A stretch of DNA of 30,551 bases, taken from the NCBI GenBank assembly GCA_036257595.1, contig DATAFF010000160.1:1-30551 (forward strand). The letters are read 5' to 3'. A program made the translations under genes and the position numbers. Below, piece by piece: positions 18,797-27,779 of this stretch (the first letter of the stretch is position 1; each line of letters opens with the position of its first letter). The notes beneath the pieces are model-generated. The model ran no database searches and was not told where the DNA came from. It worked only from the letters and a program-made list of their open reading frames with translations. The stretch is from DATAFF01 sp036257595. Its GTDB lineage: Bacteria > Pseudomonadota > Alphaproteobacteria > Rhizobiales > Aestuariivirgaceae.

Positions 18797-19576
18797 TCAG
18801 TTCTGGCCAGAGATTTTCGTCGTCCCGCCCTGATCGAGGCAGTCGAGATAGGTGATCGAGCCCGGGATTTTCCGTCGGAGCCGGCCCGCCATCCGCTCGA
18901 GCTGATTGCCCGGCCGCCCCGCCCGCCGCATGATCGGATTGGGCAGCGCCGCCGCCAGCAAAACCGCCTCGCGGGTCGACAATGCGGCCGCCGATTTCTT
19001 GAAATGGTGCTGCGCCGCCGCCTCCGCCCCATAGATCCCCGGCCCCCATTCCGCCACATTCAGATAGACCTCGACCACCCGCCGCTTCCCCCACAGCAGA
19101 TCGATCCAAGAGGCGAGCGGGATCTCCAGCGCCTTGCGCACATAGGAGCGGTACGGCCACAGGAACAGGTTCTTGGCGACCTGCATGGTGATCGTCGATC
19201 CGCCCCGGACGGTTGCGGTCTCCCCATTGGTCATCTCGTCGAACAGATCGCTCAGCACCTCCCAATCGACCCCGTGATGCAGGCAGACCCGGGCATCTTC
19301 CGAGGTCACCACCGCCCGCACCAGCCGTGGCGAGATCTCCTCGATCGGCCGCCAGCTGTAATTGATTTTCTCCCCGTCCAGGGCATTCCACAGCATCGTC
19401 GCCGACACCGGCGGCGGCACGAACCGGTAGATGGGCGCCAGGAAATAAGGGGTCGCGACCAGGATGCCGACCGTGATGAGGGCGCGTTTCAGCCAGATTT
19501 CCAGTGGCTTAGGCCCCCGGTACTCCTCGAACTCCACCGAACCTGCGCCTGTCGGCAATTCTGTTGAGTTTGCCAT
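18797..19576 (-). CDS. mtgA: Monofunctional biosynthetic peptidoglycan transglycosylase
   Basis: MtgA (259 residues) polymerises lipid II into glycan strands without a transpeptidase domain. It has one N-terminal membrane span (about 31-50) and a GT51 domain with the catalytic Glu in SEDARVCLHHGVDW (E93), GGSTITMQVAKNLFLW (125-140) and KRRVVEVYLNVAEWGPGIYGAEAAA. The second catalytic Glu is in the EVYLNVAEWG stretch. It is divergent from ispA (75 bases apart) and lies upstream of rpmF, an arrangement common in Hyphomicrobiales. Confidence 0.95.
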   Translation of the reverse strand: MANSTELPTGAGSVEFEEYRGPKPLEIWLKRALITVGILVATPYFLAPIYRFVPPPVSATMLWNALDGEKINYSWRPIEEISPRLVRAVVTSEDARVCLHHGVDWEVLSDLFDEMTNGETATVRGGSTITMQVAKNLFLWPYRSYVRKALEIPLASWIDLLWGKRRVVEVYLNVAEWGPGIYGAEAAAQHHFKKSAAALSTREAVLLAAALPNPIMRRAGRPGNQLERMAGRLRRKIPGSITYLDCLDQGGTTKISGQN

Positions 19577-19651
19577 TTGCCGACCTTAAGACACCAATGA
19601 GCGGGTTCAAACACTGCCCAATCTCCTGCCCCCCGCAAAGAGTGGAGCCGC

Positions 19652-20539
19652 ATGAATTTTGAAACTGCCCTGAAGCGCACCGCCGCCGAGGTCGACCGCC
19701 TGCTCGACCGGATTCTCCCCCTCGACACCGCCCGCGCCCCGCGGGTCATCGAGGCGATGCGCTATGCATCGATCGGCCAGGGCAAGCGCATCAGGCCATT
19801 TTTCGTCACCGAGAGCGCCCGCATCCTCGACGCCCCCGCCGAGGGAGCGCTGCGCACCGGCGTCGCGCTGGAATGCGTTCATTGCTACTCCCTGGTCCAT
19901 GACGACCTCCCTGCCATGGACGATGACGACCTGAGGCGCGGCAAGCCGACCTGCCACAAGGCTTTTGACGAGGCGACCGCCATTCTGGCCGGCGACGGGC
20001 TGTTGACGCTTGCCTTCGACATCCTCGCCGACCCGCTGACCCATGCCGATCCCAGGGTCCGGGTCGAGCTCATCGCCAATCTCGCCCGCGCCGCCGGTCA
20101 CGCCGGCATGGTCGGCGGCCAGATGCTCGATCTCGAGGCCGAGCGGCAGAGCGCCTCCGATCTCGGCCAGATCATCCTGATGCAAAGCCTGAAGACCGGC
20201 GCGCTGTTCCGCTACTCGCTGGAGGCCGGCGCGATCGTCGCTGAGGCCTCATCCCTCGACCGCGCCGCCCTTGTCACCTTCGCCGACAAGATCGGCCTTG
20301 CCTTCCAGATCGCCGATGATGTGCTCGACATCGAGTCGACGCCCGAGAAGCTCGGCAAGGCAACCCAGAAGGACCGCTCGGCAGGCAAGGCGACCTTCAT
20401 CGATCACCTCGGCCTCGACGGCGCCAAGGCGCGGGCCAACGCCCTCACCGCCGAGGCGATCGCCGCCCTCGACCGCTTCGGCGATCGCGGCGCCCTTCTC
20501 GCCGAAGCCGCCCGGTTCATTGTCGAGCGGAAGAATTGA
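19652..20539 (+). CDS. ispA: Polyprenyl diphosphate synthase, farnesyl/geranylgeranyl type
   Basis: This 295-residue trans-prenyltransferase condenses isopentenyl diphosphate with allylic diphosphates. The first Asp-rich motif is HDDLPAMDDDD (D84, D85 and D90, the DDx4D bacterial type) and the second is DDVLD (222-226), with GKRIRPF (44-50) and GQMLDLEAE also present. The size and the DDx4D spacing fit farnesyl diphosphate synthase (IspA), although a geranylgeranyl product cannot be excluded. GTGGAG precedes the ATG. It converges on chaC and repeat copy 4 begins 4 bases after its stop. Confidence 0.9.
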   Translation: MNFETALKRTAAEVDRLLDRILPLDTARAPRVIEAMRYASIGQGKRIRPFFVTESARILDAPAEGALRTGVALECVHCYSLVHDDLPAMDDDDLRRGKPTCHKAFDEATAILAGDGLLTLAFDILADPLTHADPRVRVELIANLARAAGHAGMVGGQMLDLEAERQSASDLGQIILMQSLKTGALFRYSLEAGAIVAEASSLDRAALVTFADKIGLAFQIADDVLDIESTPEKLGKATQKDRSAGKATFIDHLGLDGAKARANALTAEAIAALDRFGDRGALLAEAARFIVERKN

Positions 20540-20543
20540 AGAG

Positions 20544-20612
20544 AGGCAGTAGGCATTAGGCAATCGGCAGTGAGCGGTGGCCTATTGCCTATTGCCTATT
20601 GCCTACTGCCTA
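20544..20612. repeat. Dispersed heptamer palindrome, copy 4 (ispA/chaC convergent junction)
   Basis: This is the longest stem of the family: 20544-20569 pairs with 20586-20611 in 24 of 26 positions around a 16-base loop. The right arm is four heptamers, three CCTATTG-type and one CCTACTG-type. The loop side has the core GGCAGTGAGCGGTG (20566-20579), identical to copy 1. The chaC stop (20596-20598) lies inside the right arm. There is no U-run. Confidence 0.92.
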
Positions 20613-21126
20613 CCACCTTCCCCAACGCCTCCAACGTCCCATCTCTGATTCCCATCTCCTCGAGATGCATGAGCGTCTGGTTCAGATAGTCGACGCAGCG
20701 GCCCGACACGCCGACCCCCTGCAGCACATGGCGCACCTGCTCCTCGAGATCGAGCCGCCCGGCATATTGCCGATGCCGCCGGTCGGCCTCATAGACCATC
20801 GCCCTCACCACCCGCCTGTCGCCGTCGAGCAGCCGCACCGGCCGATGGCTCTCGACATAGACCGAGGTCACCTGCTCGCGCGCCCGGAGATAATCGAGGG
20901 TTCCCGGCCATTCCGCCGCCTCGATGCGATAGGCGATGCCGCGGCAGGCCCCGCCGCGATCGAGCCCCATGACCAGGCCGGGTTTGTCGGGCGTGCCGCG
21001 ATGCACATGGGAATAGACGCAGAGCCGCCGGTGATGGCCATGGAGCAATGCCTGCCGCCGCTCGGCAAAGGCCATATCGGGCCGCCACATCAGCGAGCCA
21101 TAGGCGAACACCCAGAACTCGCTCAC
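20596..21126 (-). CDS. chaC: Gamma-glutamylcyclotransferase, ChaC family
   Basis: ChaC-type enzymes cleave the gamma-glutamyl group of glutathione to 5-oxoproline and Cys-Gly. The 176-residue protein starts SEFWVFAYGSLMW, containing the YGSL substrate loop, and the catalytic Glu lies in RAREQVTSVYVE. The GTG start at 21126 overlaps the tyrC stop as GTGA, so it is translationally coupled to the upstream aromatic amino-acid genes. An upstream in-frame ATG would add 68 residues antisense-like to tyrC coding sequence and is rejected. The last residues VVGSRQ and the stop come from repeat copy 4. Its product, 5-oxoproline, is the substrate of the PxpABC enzyme whose PxpC is at the left end of the window. 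Confidence 0.9.
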   Translation of the reverse strand: MSEFWVFAYGSLMWRPDMAFAERRQALLHGHHRRLCVYSHVHRGTPDKPGLVMGLDRGGACRGIAYRIEAAEWPGTLDYLRAREQVTSVYVESHRPVRLLDGDRRVVRAMVYEADRRHRQYAGRLDLEEQVRHVLQGVGVSGRCVDYLNQTLMHLEEMGIRDGTLEALGKVVGSRQ

Positions 21127-22049
21127 CTGCGGCGACCGAAATCCGGACTTTCCGTATCCTGTCCGGCCGCGATGATGCCGCGCCGGATCTCCCGCGCCCG
21201 GGTGAACAGCGCCAGCAGCTGCTCGCCGTCGCTCCAGCGTATGGCCCGCTGCAGCGCCGACAGGTCTTCCGAGAAGCGGCCCAGCATCTCGAGCACCGCC
21301 TCCTTGTTGTTGAGGAAGACGTCGCGCCACATGATCGGATCGGACGCGGCAATGCGCGTGAAATCGCGAAAGCCGCCCGCCGAATACTTGATCACTTCCG
21401 AATTGGTGACCTCCTCGAGATCCGCCGCCGTCGCCACGATGTTGTAGGCGATGAGATGCGGCAGATGGCTGGTGATGGCGAGCGCGAGATCATGATGGTC
21501 GGGTGTCATCCGGTCGACATGCGATCCCAAGGCCCGCCACAGCGCTTCGAGCCTCTCGACCGCCTTGGGATCGCTGCCTGGCGGCGGTGTCAGAATGCAC
21601 CAGCGGTTCTCGAACAGCTCGGCAAAACCTGATCGCGGCCCCGACTGCTCGGTCCCGGCGATCGGATGCCCCGGGATGAAGTGCACCCCCTGCGGCACAT
21701 GCGGCCCGACATCGCGCACCACCGCTCCCTTGACCGATCCGACATCGCTCAGGATCGCTCCCGGCTTCAGCACGTCGGCGATCGCCGCCGCGACTTCGGC
21801 ATAGGCCCCGACCGGCACGCACAGCACCACCAGGTCGGCACCCTTGACCGCCTCGGCCGCGGTCTCATGCACGCTGTCGACGATGCCCAATTCGCGCGCC
21901 GTTGCCCGCGTCGCCTCGCTCTTGGCGAAACCGGAAATGTGGCGCGCCAGCCCGCCGCGGCGGATCGCATGCGCCATCGACGAGCCGATCAGCCCGATGC
22001 CGATCAGCGCCACATGATCGAACAGCTGCGGCGACTGCTCGGCGCTCAT
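21123..22049 (-). CDS. tyrC: Prephenate/arogenate dehydrogenase
   Basis: This 308-residue dehydrogenase carries out the oxidative decarboxylation that leads to tyrosine. The NAD(P)-binding motif is GIGLIG (17-22) in HVALIGIGLIGSSMA, and the catalytic region GHPIAGTEQSGP contains the conserved His, with SDHHDLALAITSHLPHLIAY-type residues (here TPDHHDLALAITSHLPH) further on. Whether it prefers prephenate or arogenate cannot be read from the sequence; TyrC-type cyclohexadienyl dehydrogenases of rhizobia are the closest in layout. It overlaps hisC and chaC by four bases on each side. Confidence 0.94.
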   Translation of the reverse strand: MSAEQSPQLFDHVALIGIGLIGSSMAHAIRRGGLARHISGFAKSEATRATARELGIVDSVHETAAEAVKGADLVVLCVPVGAYAEVAAAIADVLKPGAILSDVGSVKGAVVRDVGPHVPQGVHFIPGHPIAGTEQSGPRSGFAELFENRWCILTPPPGSDPKAVERLEALWRALGSHVDRMTPDHHDLALAITSHLPHLIAYNIVATAADLEEVTNSEVIKYSAGGFRDFTRIAASDPIMWRDVFLNNKEAVLEMLGRFSEDLSALQRAIRWSDGEQLLALFTRAREIRRGIIAAGQDTESPDFGRRR

Positions 22050-23149
22050 GACGGCTTCCGGCGGAAGGCGGCAAGCGCCTCGACCACCGCCCGGTTCGCC
22101 TCCTCGCTGCCGACCGACAGCCTCAAGGCTTGTGGGATTCCATAGGCCTCCATGCGCCTGAGGATCAGCCCCCGAGCGCTGAGAAACCGGTCGGCGCTTT
22201 CGGCATTGCGGCCTTTATCGTCCCGAAAATGCACGAGCAGGAAGTTGCCGGCGCTCGGCGTGACCTCATAGCCGAGCGCCGCGATCTCCTGGGCGAGCCA
22301 GGGCAGCCAGCGATCATTATGGGCGGTTGCCCGTTCGAGATGCGCAGCATCCTTGAGCGCCGCCACCGCCGCGGCAATGGCCGGCGCGCTGACATTGAAC
22401 GGCCCGCGAATCCGGTTGAGCACCGCCGCGACCTCGACCGGGCAATAGGCCCAGCCGATCCTGAGCGCCGCCAGTCCGAATGCCTTCGAGAAGGTTCGCG
22501 TCATCACCACATTGTCGTGATCGAAGACGAGCGCGACCCCGGCTTCGTAATCATTGCGGCGGACATATTCGGCATAGGCTGCATCGAGCACCAGCAGGCA
22601 GTCGCTCGGCAACGCCCGATGCAGCCTCTTCACCTCCTCGAACGGCAGATAGGTGCCGGTCGGATTGTTGGGATTGGCCAGGAACACCATGCGGGTTCGC
22701 GGACTGACGGCGCTCAGAATCTGGTCGACGTCAGCGGTGAAATTGCGCTCCTTCGCCACCACCGGCGCCGCCCCGTTGGCGCGGATCGCGATCGGATAGA
22801 CCAGGAACCCGTGCTCGGTGTGCACCGCCTCGTCGCCCGACCCGAGATAACCATGCGCCAGGAGCTGGATGATCTCGTCCGATCCCGCCCCGCACACGAT
22901 CCGATCGGCATTGAGCCCGTAGCGCTCGGCAATCGCTTGGCGCAATTGGACCGCCGATCCGTCCGGGTAGAGATGCATGTGCTGCGATGCCGCAGCGAAG
23001 GCGCGGAGTGCCTCGGGACTCGGCCCGATCGGCGACTCGTTCGACGAAAGCTTGAAGACGCGACCAGCTGACGCCGATCCGCTCTTGCCCGGCACGTAGG
23101 GCGAAATATCGAGAATGCCCGGCCGTGGCGCGGGCTTTGACGCCGTCAT
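22046..23149 (-). CDS. hisC: Histidinol-phosphate / aromatic amino acid aminotransferase
   Basis: This fold-type I PLP enzyme has 367 residues. The PLP lysine is K222 in TRTFSKAFGLAALRIGWAY; LSSNESPIGPSP (35-46), the ANPNNPTGT loop (158-166) and LDAAYAEY (188-195) are conserved. In this operon, between a chorismate mutase and tyrC, the likely physiological role is transamination of prephenate or aromatic 2-oxo acids, not only histidinol phosphate. I start at the ATG at 23149 (MTASKPAPRP), overlapping the upstream stop by four bases; a further in-frame start at 23494 is only a shadow of the mutase gene. A separate hisC elsewhere is expected. Confidence 0.92.
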   Translation of the reverse strand: MTASKPAPRPGILDISPYVPGKSGSASAGRVFKLSSNESPIGPSPEALRAFAAASQHMHLYPDGSAVQLRQAIAERYGLNADRIVCGAGSDEIIQLLAHGYLGSGDEAVHTEHGFLVYPIAIRANGAAPVVAKERNFTADVDQILSAVSPRTRMVFLANPNNPTGTYLPFEEVKRLHRALPSDCLLVLDAAYAEYVRRNDYEAGVALVFDHDNVVMTRTFSKAFGLAALRIGWAYCPVEVAAVLNRIRGPFNVSAPAIAAAVAALKDAAHLERATAHNDRWLPWLAQEIAALGYEVTPSAGNFLLVHFRDDKGRNAESADRFLSARGLILRRMEAYGIPQALRLSVGSEEANRAVVEALAAFRRKPS

Positions 23150-23952
23150 GGTAACCTCACCTCGAGCGGGCTCGGATAGCGGCCCACGACGGTCAGCGCA
23201 AGCAGGTCGTTGCTGCGCCGGAGCCCGATCAGCGGATGCTCCGACTCCGACAGGAAGCCGGGGAGGCTGGTCAGCCGGTGCCCGTCCTCGGTCTGCAAGT
23301 CCCACAGCGGCGCCGGCACGAAATCGCGCGGCAGCCGTCCCGAGGTCACGACCAGAGTCTCGTCGGCGCCGGTGCGCTCGGCCAAGGCATGGCCGATCAC
23401 CACCGCAGCGGGATGGCCGCCGTCGGAGAGCAATGGCAGCACCCCGATCACCGAGGCATCGCCCCCCGCCTTTTCGAGGAACGGCTGCACCCAATAGCCA
23501 CCCACCGGCACCACCGCCACTTCCGCCGCACGCTCGCGCACCGCCTTGAGCGCCGCTTCCTCATCGGGCACCGCGGCGACCGGGATGGTGCCGAAATGAT
23601 CGCGGATCTGCGAGCGCATCTCCGGATCGGCGAACAGCTGCTCGGGGCAGCGCACCACGGCAGGCGCTTGCAGCAATGTCGAGGCCGAGATGATCCGCCG
23701 CCAGATCTGCACCACCACCGCCGGCGGCACCGATCCGCTGGCCCGCTCCAGTAGCCGGCGCAGAATCGCCGACTCGCGCGCCGGCCTGACCGGCGAGCCG
23801 GTCGAATTCCCTGGCTCCTGCGACTTGATCTGGCGGATCAGCCGGCTGGCATTGAACCGCTGCTCGAGCAGGCTGAGGATCCTGACATCGATCTCGTCGA
23901 TCTCGCGACGGGCATCTTCGAGCGTGAGCAACGGCGAACGAGGCTGATCCAT
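23146..23952 (-). CDS. Chorismate mutase (AroQ) with C-terminal prephenate dehydratase-like domain
   Basis: The 268-residue product has an N-terminal AroQ domain (about 8-98) that aligns with the E. coli P-protein mutase; R32, K43, R59, E60 and Q95 occupy active-site-like positions. The following 170 residues resemble a PheA dehydratase domain in shape (AEVAVVPVGGYW corresponding to the usual VVPIENS region), but the diagnostic TRF motif is not visible (ETLVV is at the equivalent place) and no ACT-domain ESRP motif is seen. Mutase activity is therefore likely and dehydratase activity doubtful. The gene follows the methyltransferase by 10 bases and overlaps hisC by four. Confidence 0.85.
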   Translation of the reverse strand: MDQPRSPLLTLEDARREIDEIDVRILSLLEQRFNASRLIRQIKSQEPGNSTGSPVRPARESAILRRLLERASGSVPPAVVVQIWRRIISASTLLQAPAVVRCPEQLFADPEMRSQIRDHFGTIPVAAVPDEEAALKAVRERAAEVAVVPVGGYWVQPFLEKAGGDASVIGVLPLLSDGGHPAAVVIGHALAERTGADETLVVTSGRLPRDFVPAPLWDLQTEDGHRLTSLPGFLSESEHPLIGLRRSNDLLALTVVGRYPSPLEVRLP

Positions 23953-23962
23953 GGGCTGGCCT

Positions 23963-24721
23963 TCAAGGCATGCTCGACTGTTGCTGACGACTGCGCCGAA
24001 GCGACGGCACCGGTATGAGGCGCGGCTTGAGCACCGGTATCAGCCGCTTCACCCGCTTGCCGCGCGAGATGGCATAGACCTGCTTCACCGCCTCGACGAC
24101 GATCAGCCCGGCAAATCCCGGCGAGATCCACAACCCCACTCGCTCGAAGGCCGGCGCCGAGCGGATCAGGAAGCTGCGGCCGATCGGCGGCGCAAACAGC
24201 GCATAGGCCCATCCCGTCGGCGTGAAGGCAGCATCGCGCAAGAGATCGGTGAGCTGGCTGCGCGAGAACGGCCGGCCATGGCCGAACGGCGTCGAGTCGA
24301 ACCGTGCCCACATGCCCCGCCGGTTGGGAACGACGAACAGCGCCCTGCCCTGCGGCGCCAGCACCCGCCACAGCTCGCGCAGGAGATCGGGGAGTTGATC
24401 GGTGAGCTCGAGCCCATGCACCACCAGCGCCAGATCGATCGAGGCATCGGGGAGCGGCAGGTCGCCCTCCTCGACCAGCGCCGCCGCATTGAGACCGCTT
24501 TGCGGCCAGTGCATCACCCCCTGGCGCGCCGGCATGAAGGCGAACACCCGCTCCGCCTCGGCCCGCCACGGCTCGAGAAAGGGGATGGCATAGCCGATCC
24601 CCAGCACCCGCGCCCCCTGACCCGGCCGGAACCGCGAGCGAATTCGGTGCGACAGCATCCGCCGCGTCATCTGGCCGAGCGGGCTTGCGTAGAATTCCCT
24701 GAGATCGACGACATCCAGCAT
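23963..24721 (-). CDS. Class I SAM-dependent methyltransferase, first gene of the aromatic operon
   Basis: This 252-residue methyltransferase has the Rossmann SAM-binding fold. Motif I is VLGIGYAIPFLEPW, a variant of the usual (D/E)xGxGxG; DLALVVHGLE acts as the post-II acidic segment, and LWRVLAPQGRALFVVPNRRGMWAR is typical of Methyltransf_11 proteins. The substrate is unknown. It is transcribed divergently from gloB with 72 bases between the starts, and precedes chorismate mutase with a 10-base gap, so it probably heads the operon. The C-terminal 60 residues are basic and Pro/Arg-rich. The conserved pairing with gloB gives no clear substrate clue. Confidence 0.82.
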   Translation of the reverse strand: MLDVVDLREFYASPLGQMTRRMLSHRIRSRFRPGQGARVLGIGYAIPFLEPWRAEAERVFAFMPARQGVMHWPQSGLNAAALVEEGDLPLPDASIDLALVVHGLELTDQLPDLLRELWRVLAPQGRALFVVPNRRGMWARFDSTPFGHGRPFSRSQLTDLLRDAAFTPTGWAYALFAPPIGRSFLIRSAPAFERVGLWISPGFAGLIVVEAVKQVYAISRGKRVKRLIPVLKPRLIPVPSLRRSRQQQSSMP

Positions 24722-24793
24722 CGGGATTCGGGTATTTGCCTAAGTCTCGCTGGAGGCTATCACAGTCGTTCAAACAAACGATAAGGAAGCCCC

Positions 24794-25564
24794 ATGTCAG
24801 AGCTCGACATACATCAATTCCTCTGCCGCGAGGACAATTTCGGTGTTCTCCTGCGCGACAAGGGCTCCCCGGCATGCGCCGCCATCGATGCCCCTGAGGA
24901 AGCCGCCATCGAGAAGGCGCTGCGCGACACCGGCTGGAAGCTGACCCACATTCTGGTCACCCACCACCATGACGACCATGTCGCCGCCATCCCGGCCCTC
25001 AAGGCCCGCCACGGTGCCAAAGTGGTGGCAAACCGGGCCGATTCCCGGCGTATCCCCGGGGTCGACGAGACTGTCGAGCCCGGCCAGACCTACGACTTTG
25101 CCGGCCACAAGGCCGCGATCATCGACACCCCCGGGCACACCAGGGGTCATATTGCCTGGCATTTTGCGCCTGATGGTGTGGTGTTCGTCGGCGACACCCT
25201 GTTCTCGCTCGGCTGTGGCCGGGTGATCGAGGGCACCATGGCCGAAATGTGGAGATCGCTCGACCGGCTGCGCAGCCTCCCCGGTGAGACAAAGGTCTAT
25301 TGCGGCCACGAATATACGCTCGCCAATGCCCGCTTTGCGCTCACCGTCGATCCGGACAATCCTGACCTTGAGGCCCGCGCCGCCGAGGCCGCCAGCGAGG
25401 TCAAAGCCGGGCGCCTGACGCTCCCCGTCACCATTGCGGCGGAGCGCCGCGCCAATCCGTTCCTCCGGCCCGAGGACAAGGCGATCCGTCAGCGCCTCGG
25501 TCTCGCCAACGCCGCCGACGCCGATGTGTTCGCCGAGCTCCGCCGCCGCAAGAATGCGTTTTGA
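24794..25564 (+). CDS. gloB: Hydroxyacylglutathione hydrolase (glyoxalase II)
   Basis: GloB (256 residues) hydrolyses S-lactoylglutathione in the methylglyoxal pathway. The metallo-beta-lactamase motif is THHHDDH (56-62), with metal ligands H57, H59, D61 and H62; the DTPGHTRGHIAWHF region, VFVGDTLFSLGCGR and KVYCGHEYTLANARFA are conserved. The C-terminal domain includes NPFLRPEDKAIRQRLG, which contacts the glutathione moiety. AAGGA precedes the ATG. The stop codon lies immediately before repeat copy 5, and the gene converges on phaB. Confidence 0.95.
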   Translation: MSELDIHQFLCREDNFGVLLRDKGSPACAAIDAPEEAAIEKALRDTGWKLTHILVTHHHDDHVAAIPALKARHGAKVVANRADSRRIPGVDETVEPGQTYDFAGHKAAIIDTPGHTRGHIAWHFAPDGVVFVGDTLFSLGCGRVIEGTMAEMWRSLDRLRSLPGETKVYCGHEYTLANARFALTVDPDNPDLEARAAEAASEVKAGRLTLPVTIAAERRANPFLRPEDKAIRQRLGLANAADADVFAELRRRKNAF

Positions 25565-25635
25565 GGCAGTCGGCAGAGAGGCAGTAGGCAGTGACCTGCG
25601 CTCAACGCCCTGCCTACTGCCTACTGCCTAATGCC
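25564..25635. repeat. Dispersed heptamer palindrome, copy 5 (gloB/phaB convergent junction)
   Basis: AGGCAGTAGGCAG (25579-25591) pairs perfectly with 25610-25622 around an 18-base loop, and outer heptamers (GGCAGTCGGCAG on the left, GCCTAATGCC on the right) lengthen it imperfectly. The loop core is altered; read on the minus strand it contains GTTGAGCGCAGGTCACTGCC, resembling the core of the other copies in reverse orientation. It starts at the gloB stop and ends five bases before the phaB stop. Confidence 0.87.
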
Positions 25636-25640
25636 GTTCT

Positions 25641-26366
25641 TCACGCCATATACTGCCCGCCATTCACCGTCAGCGTCGAGCCGGTGATGAAGGAGGCCGC
25701 GTCCGACGCCAGGAACACCACGCAGCGCGCCACTTCCTCGGGCTCGCCCAGCCGCCCGGTCGGAATCAGCGGCAGGATCCGCTTCTCCAGCACATCGGCG
25801 GCGATCGCCCGCACCATCTCGGTGCCGATATAGCCTGGCGCGATGGCATTGACAGTGATGCCCTTGGCGGCGCCCTCCTGCGCCAGTGCCTTGACGAAGC
25901 CCATGTCGCCGGCCTTGGCGGCCGAGTAGTTGACCTGCCCCATCTGGCCCTTCTGGCCATTGATCGAAGAGATGCAGATCACCCGGCCGAAGCCTTGCGT
26001 TCGCATGCCCTCCCACACCGGCCGCGTCATGTTGAACAGCGAATTGAGATTGGTGTTGACCACCTCGTTCCATTGCTGCGGCGTCATCTTGTGGAACATC
26101 GCATCGCGGGTAATGCCGGCATTGTTGACCAGGATCTCGACCGGCCCATCCTCCTTGGCGATCGCCTCGAGATGGCTGGCGCAGGCATCGTAATTCGACA
26201 CGTCCCATTTCCGGGTGGCGATGCCGGTCTCCTTGCCGAAGCGCTGCGCCACCTCGTCATTGCCGGCATAATTGGCGATGACCTTGTGGCCTTCGGCCTT
26301 GAGCGCCTTGGAAATTGCCGCACCGATGCCGCGGGTCCCACCCGTCACGATCGCCAGCCGCGCCAT
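25641..26366 (-). CDS. phaB: Acetoacetyl-CoA reductase
   Basis: PhaB (241 residues) is a short-chain dehydrogenase that reduces acetoacetyl-CoA to (R)-3-hydroxybutyryl-CoA with NADPH for polyhydroxybutyrate synthesis. The nucleotide motif is GGTRGIG (9-15), NNAG is at 81-84, and the catalytic Ser-Tyr-Lys triad is S134, Y147 and K151 in ISSINGQKGQMGQVNYSAAK. The end VNGGQYMA is the usual PhaB terminus. AGGGAGGAGG precedes the ATG. It follows phaA by 49 bases; that gap holds two copies of GACAACAA. Transcription is phaA then phaB. Confidence 0.95.
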   Translation of the reverse strand: MARLAIVTGGTRGIGAAISKALKAEGHKVIANYAGNDEVAQRFGKETGIATRKWDVSNYDACASHLEAIAKEDGPVEILVNNAGITRDAMFHKMTPQQWNEVVNTNLNSLFNMTRPVWEGMRTQGFGRVICISSINGQKGQMGQVNYSAAKAGDMGFVKALAQEGAAKGITVNAIAPGYIGTEMVRAIAADVLEKRILPLIPTGRLGEPEEVARCVVFLASDAASFITGSTLTVNGGQYMA

Positions 26367-26415
26367 TCGACCCTCCTCCCTTTGGTCTTGTTGTCGGTCT
26401 TTTTTGATTTTGTTG

Positions 26416-27603
<1,188 letters not shown>

Positions 27604-27702
27604 CTCGTAGGTCCTCCTTGGATGATGCCGCCAATATCGGCCGGGGTGCCGAGGAGTTCAATGGGCTGTCCTTCGGCCCGGCTTGCCCCGCCGCAAGCCC
27701 AC

Positions 27703-27720
27703 CCTTTTGCACTTGCAATT
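27703..27720. promoter_or_regulatory. Possible PhaR operator (tandem TTGCA) between phaA and phaR
   Basis: TTGCA occurs twice in tandem (27707-27711 and 27713-27717), followed by AATTG and a TGC-rich stretch (CTGCCCTGCGGCGCAAC, 27723-27739). PhaR of Paracoccus is known to bind TGC-rich sites near pha genes, so autoregulation here is plausible. The site is assigned by eye and no exact consensus is claimed. Confidence 0.3.
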
Positions 27721-27779
27721 GTCTGCCCTGCGGCGCAACAATTTCGCGGAAAAGTTGGGATCTTGAAGGGACTTCCGCC

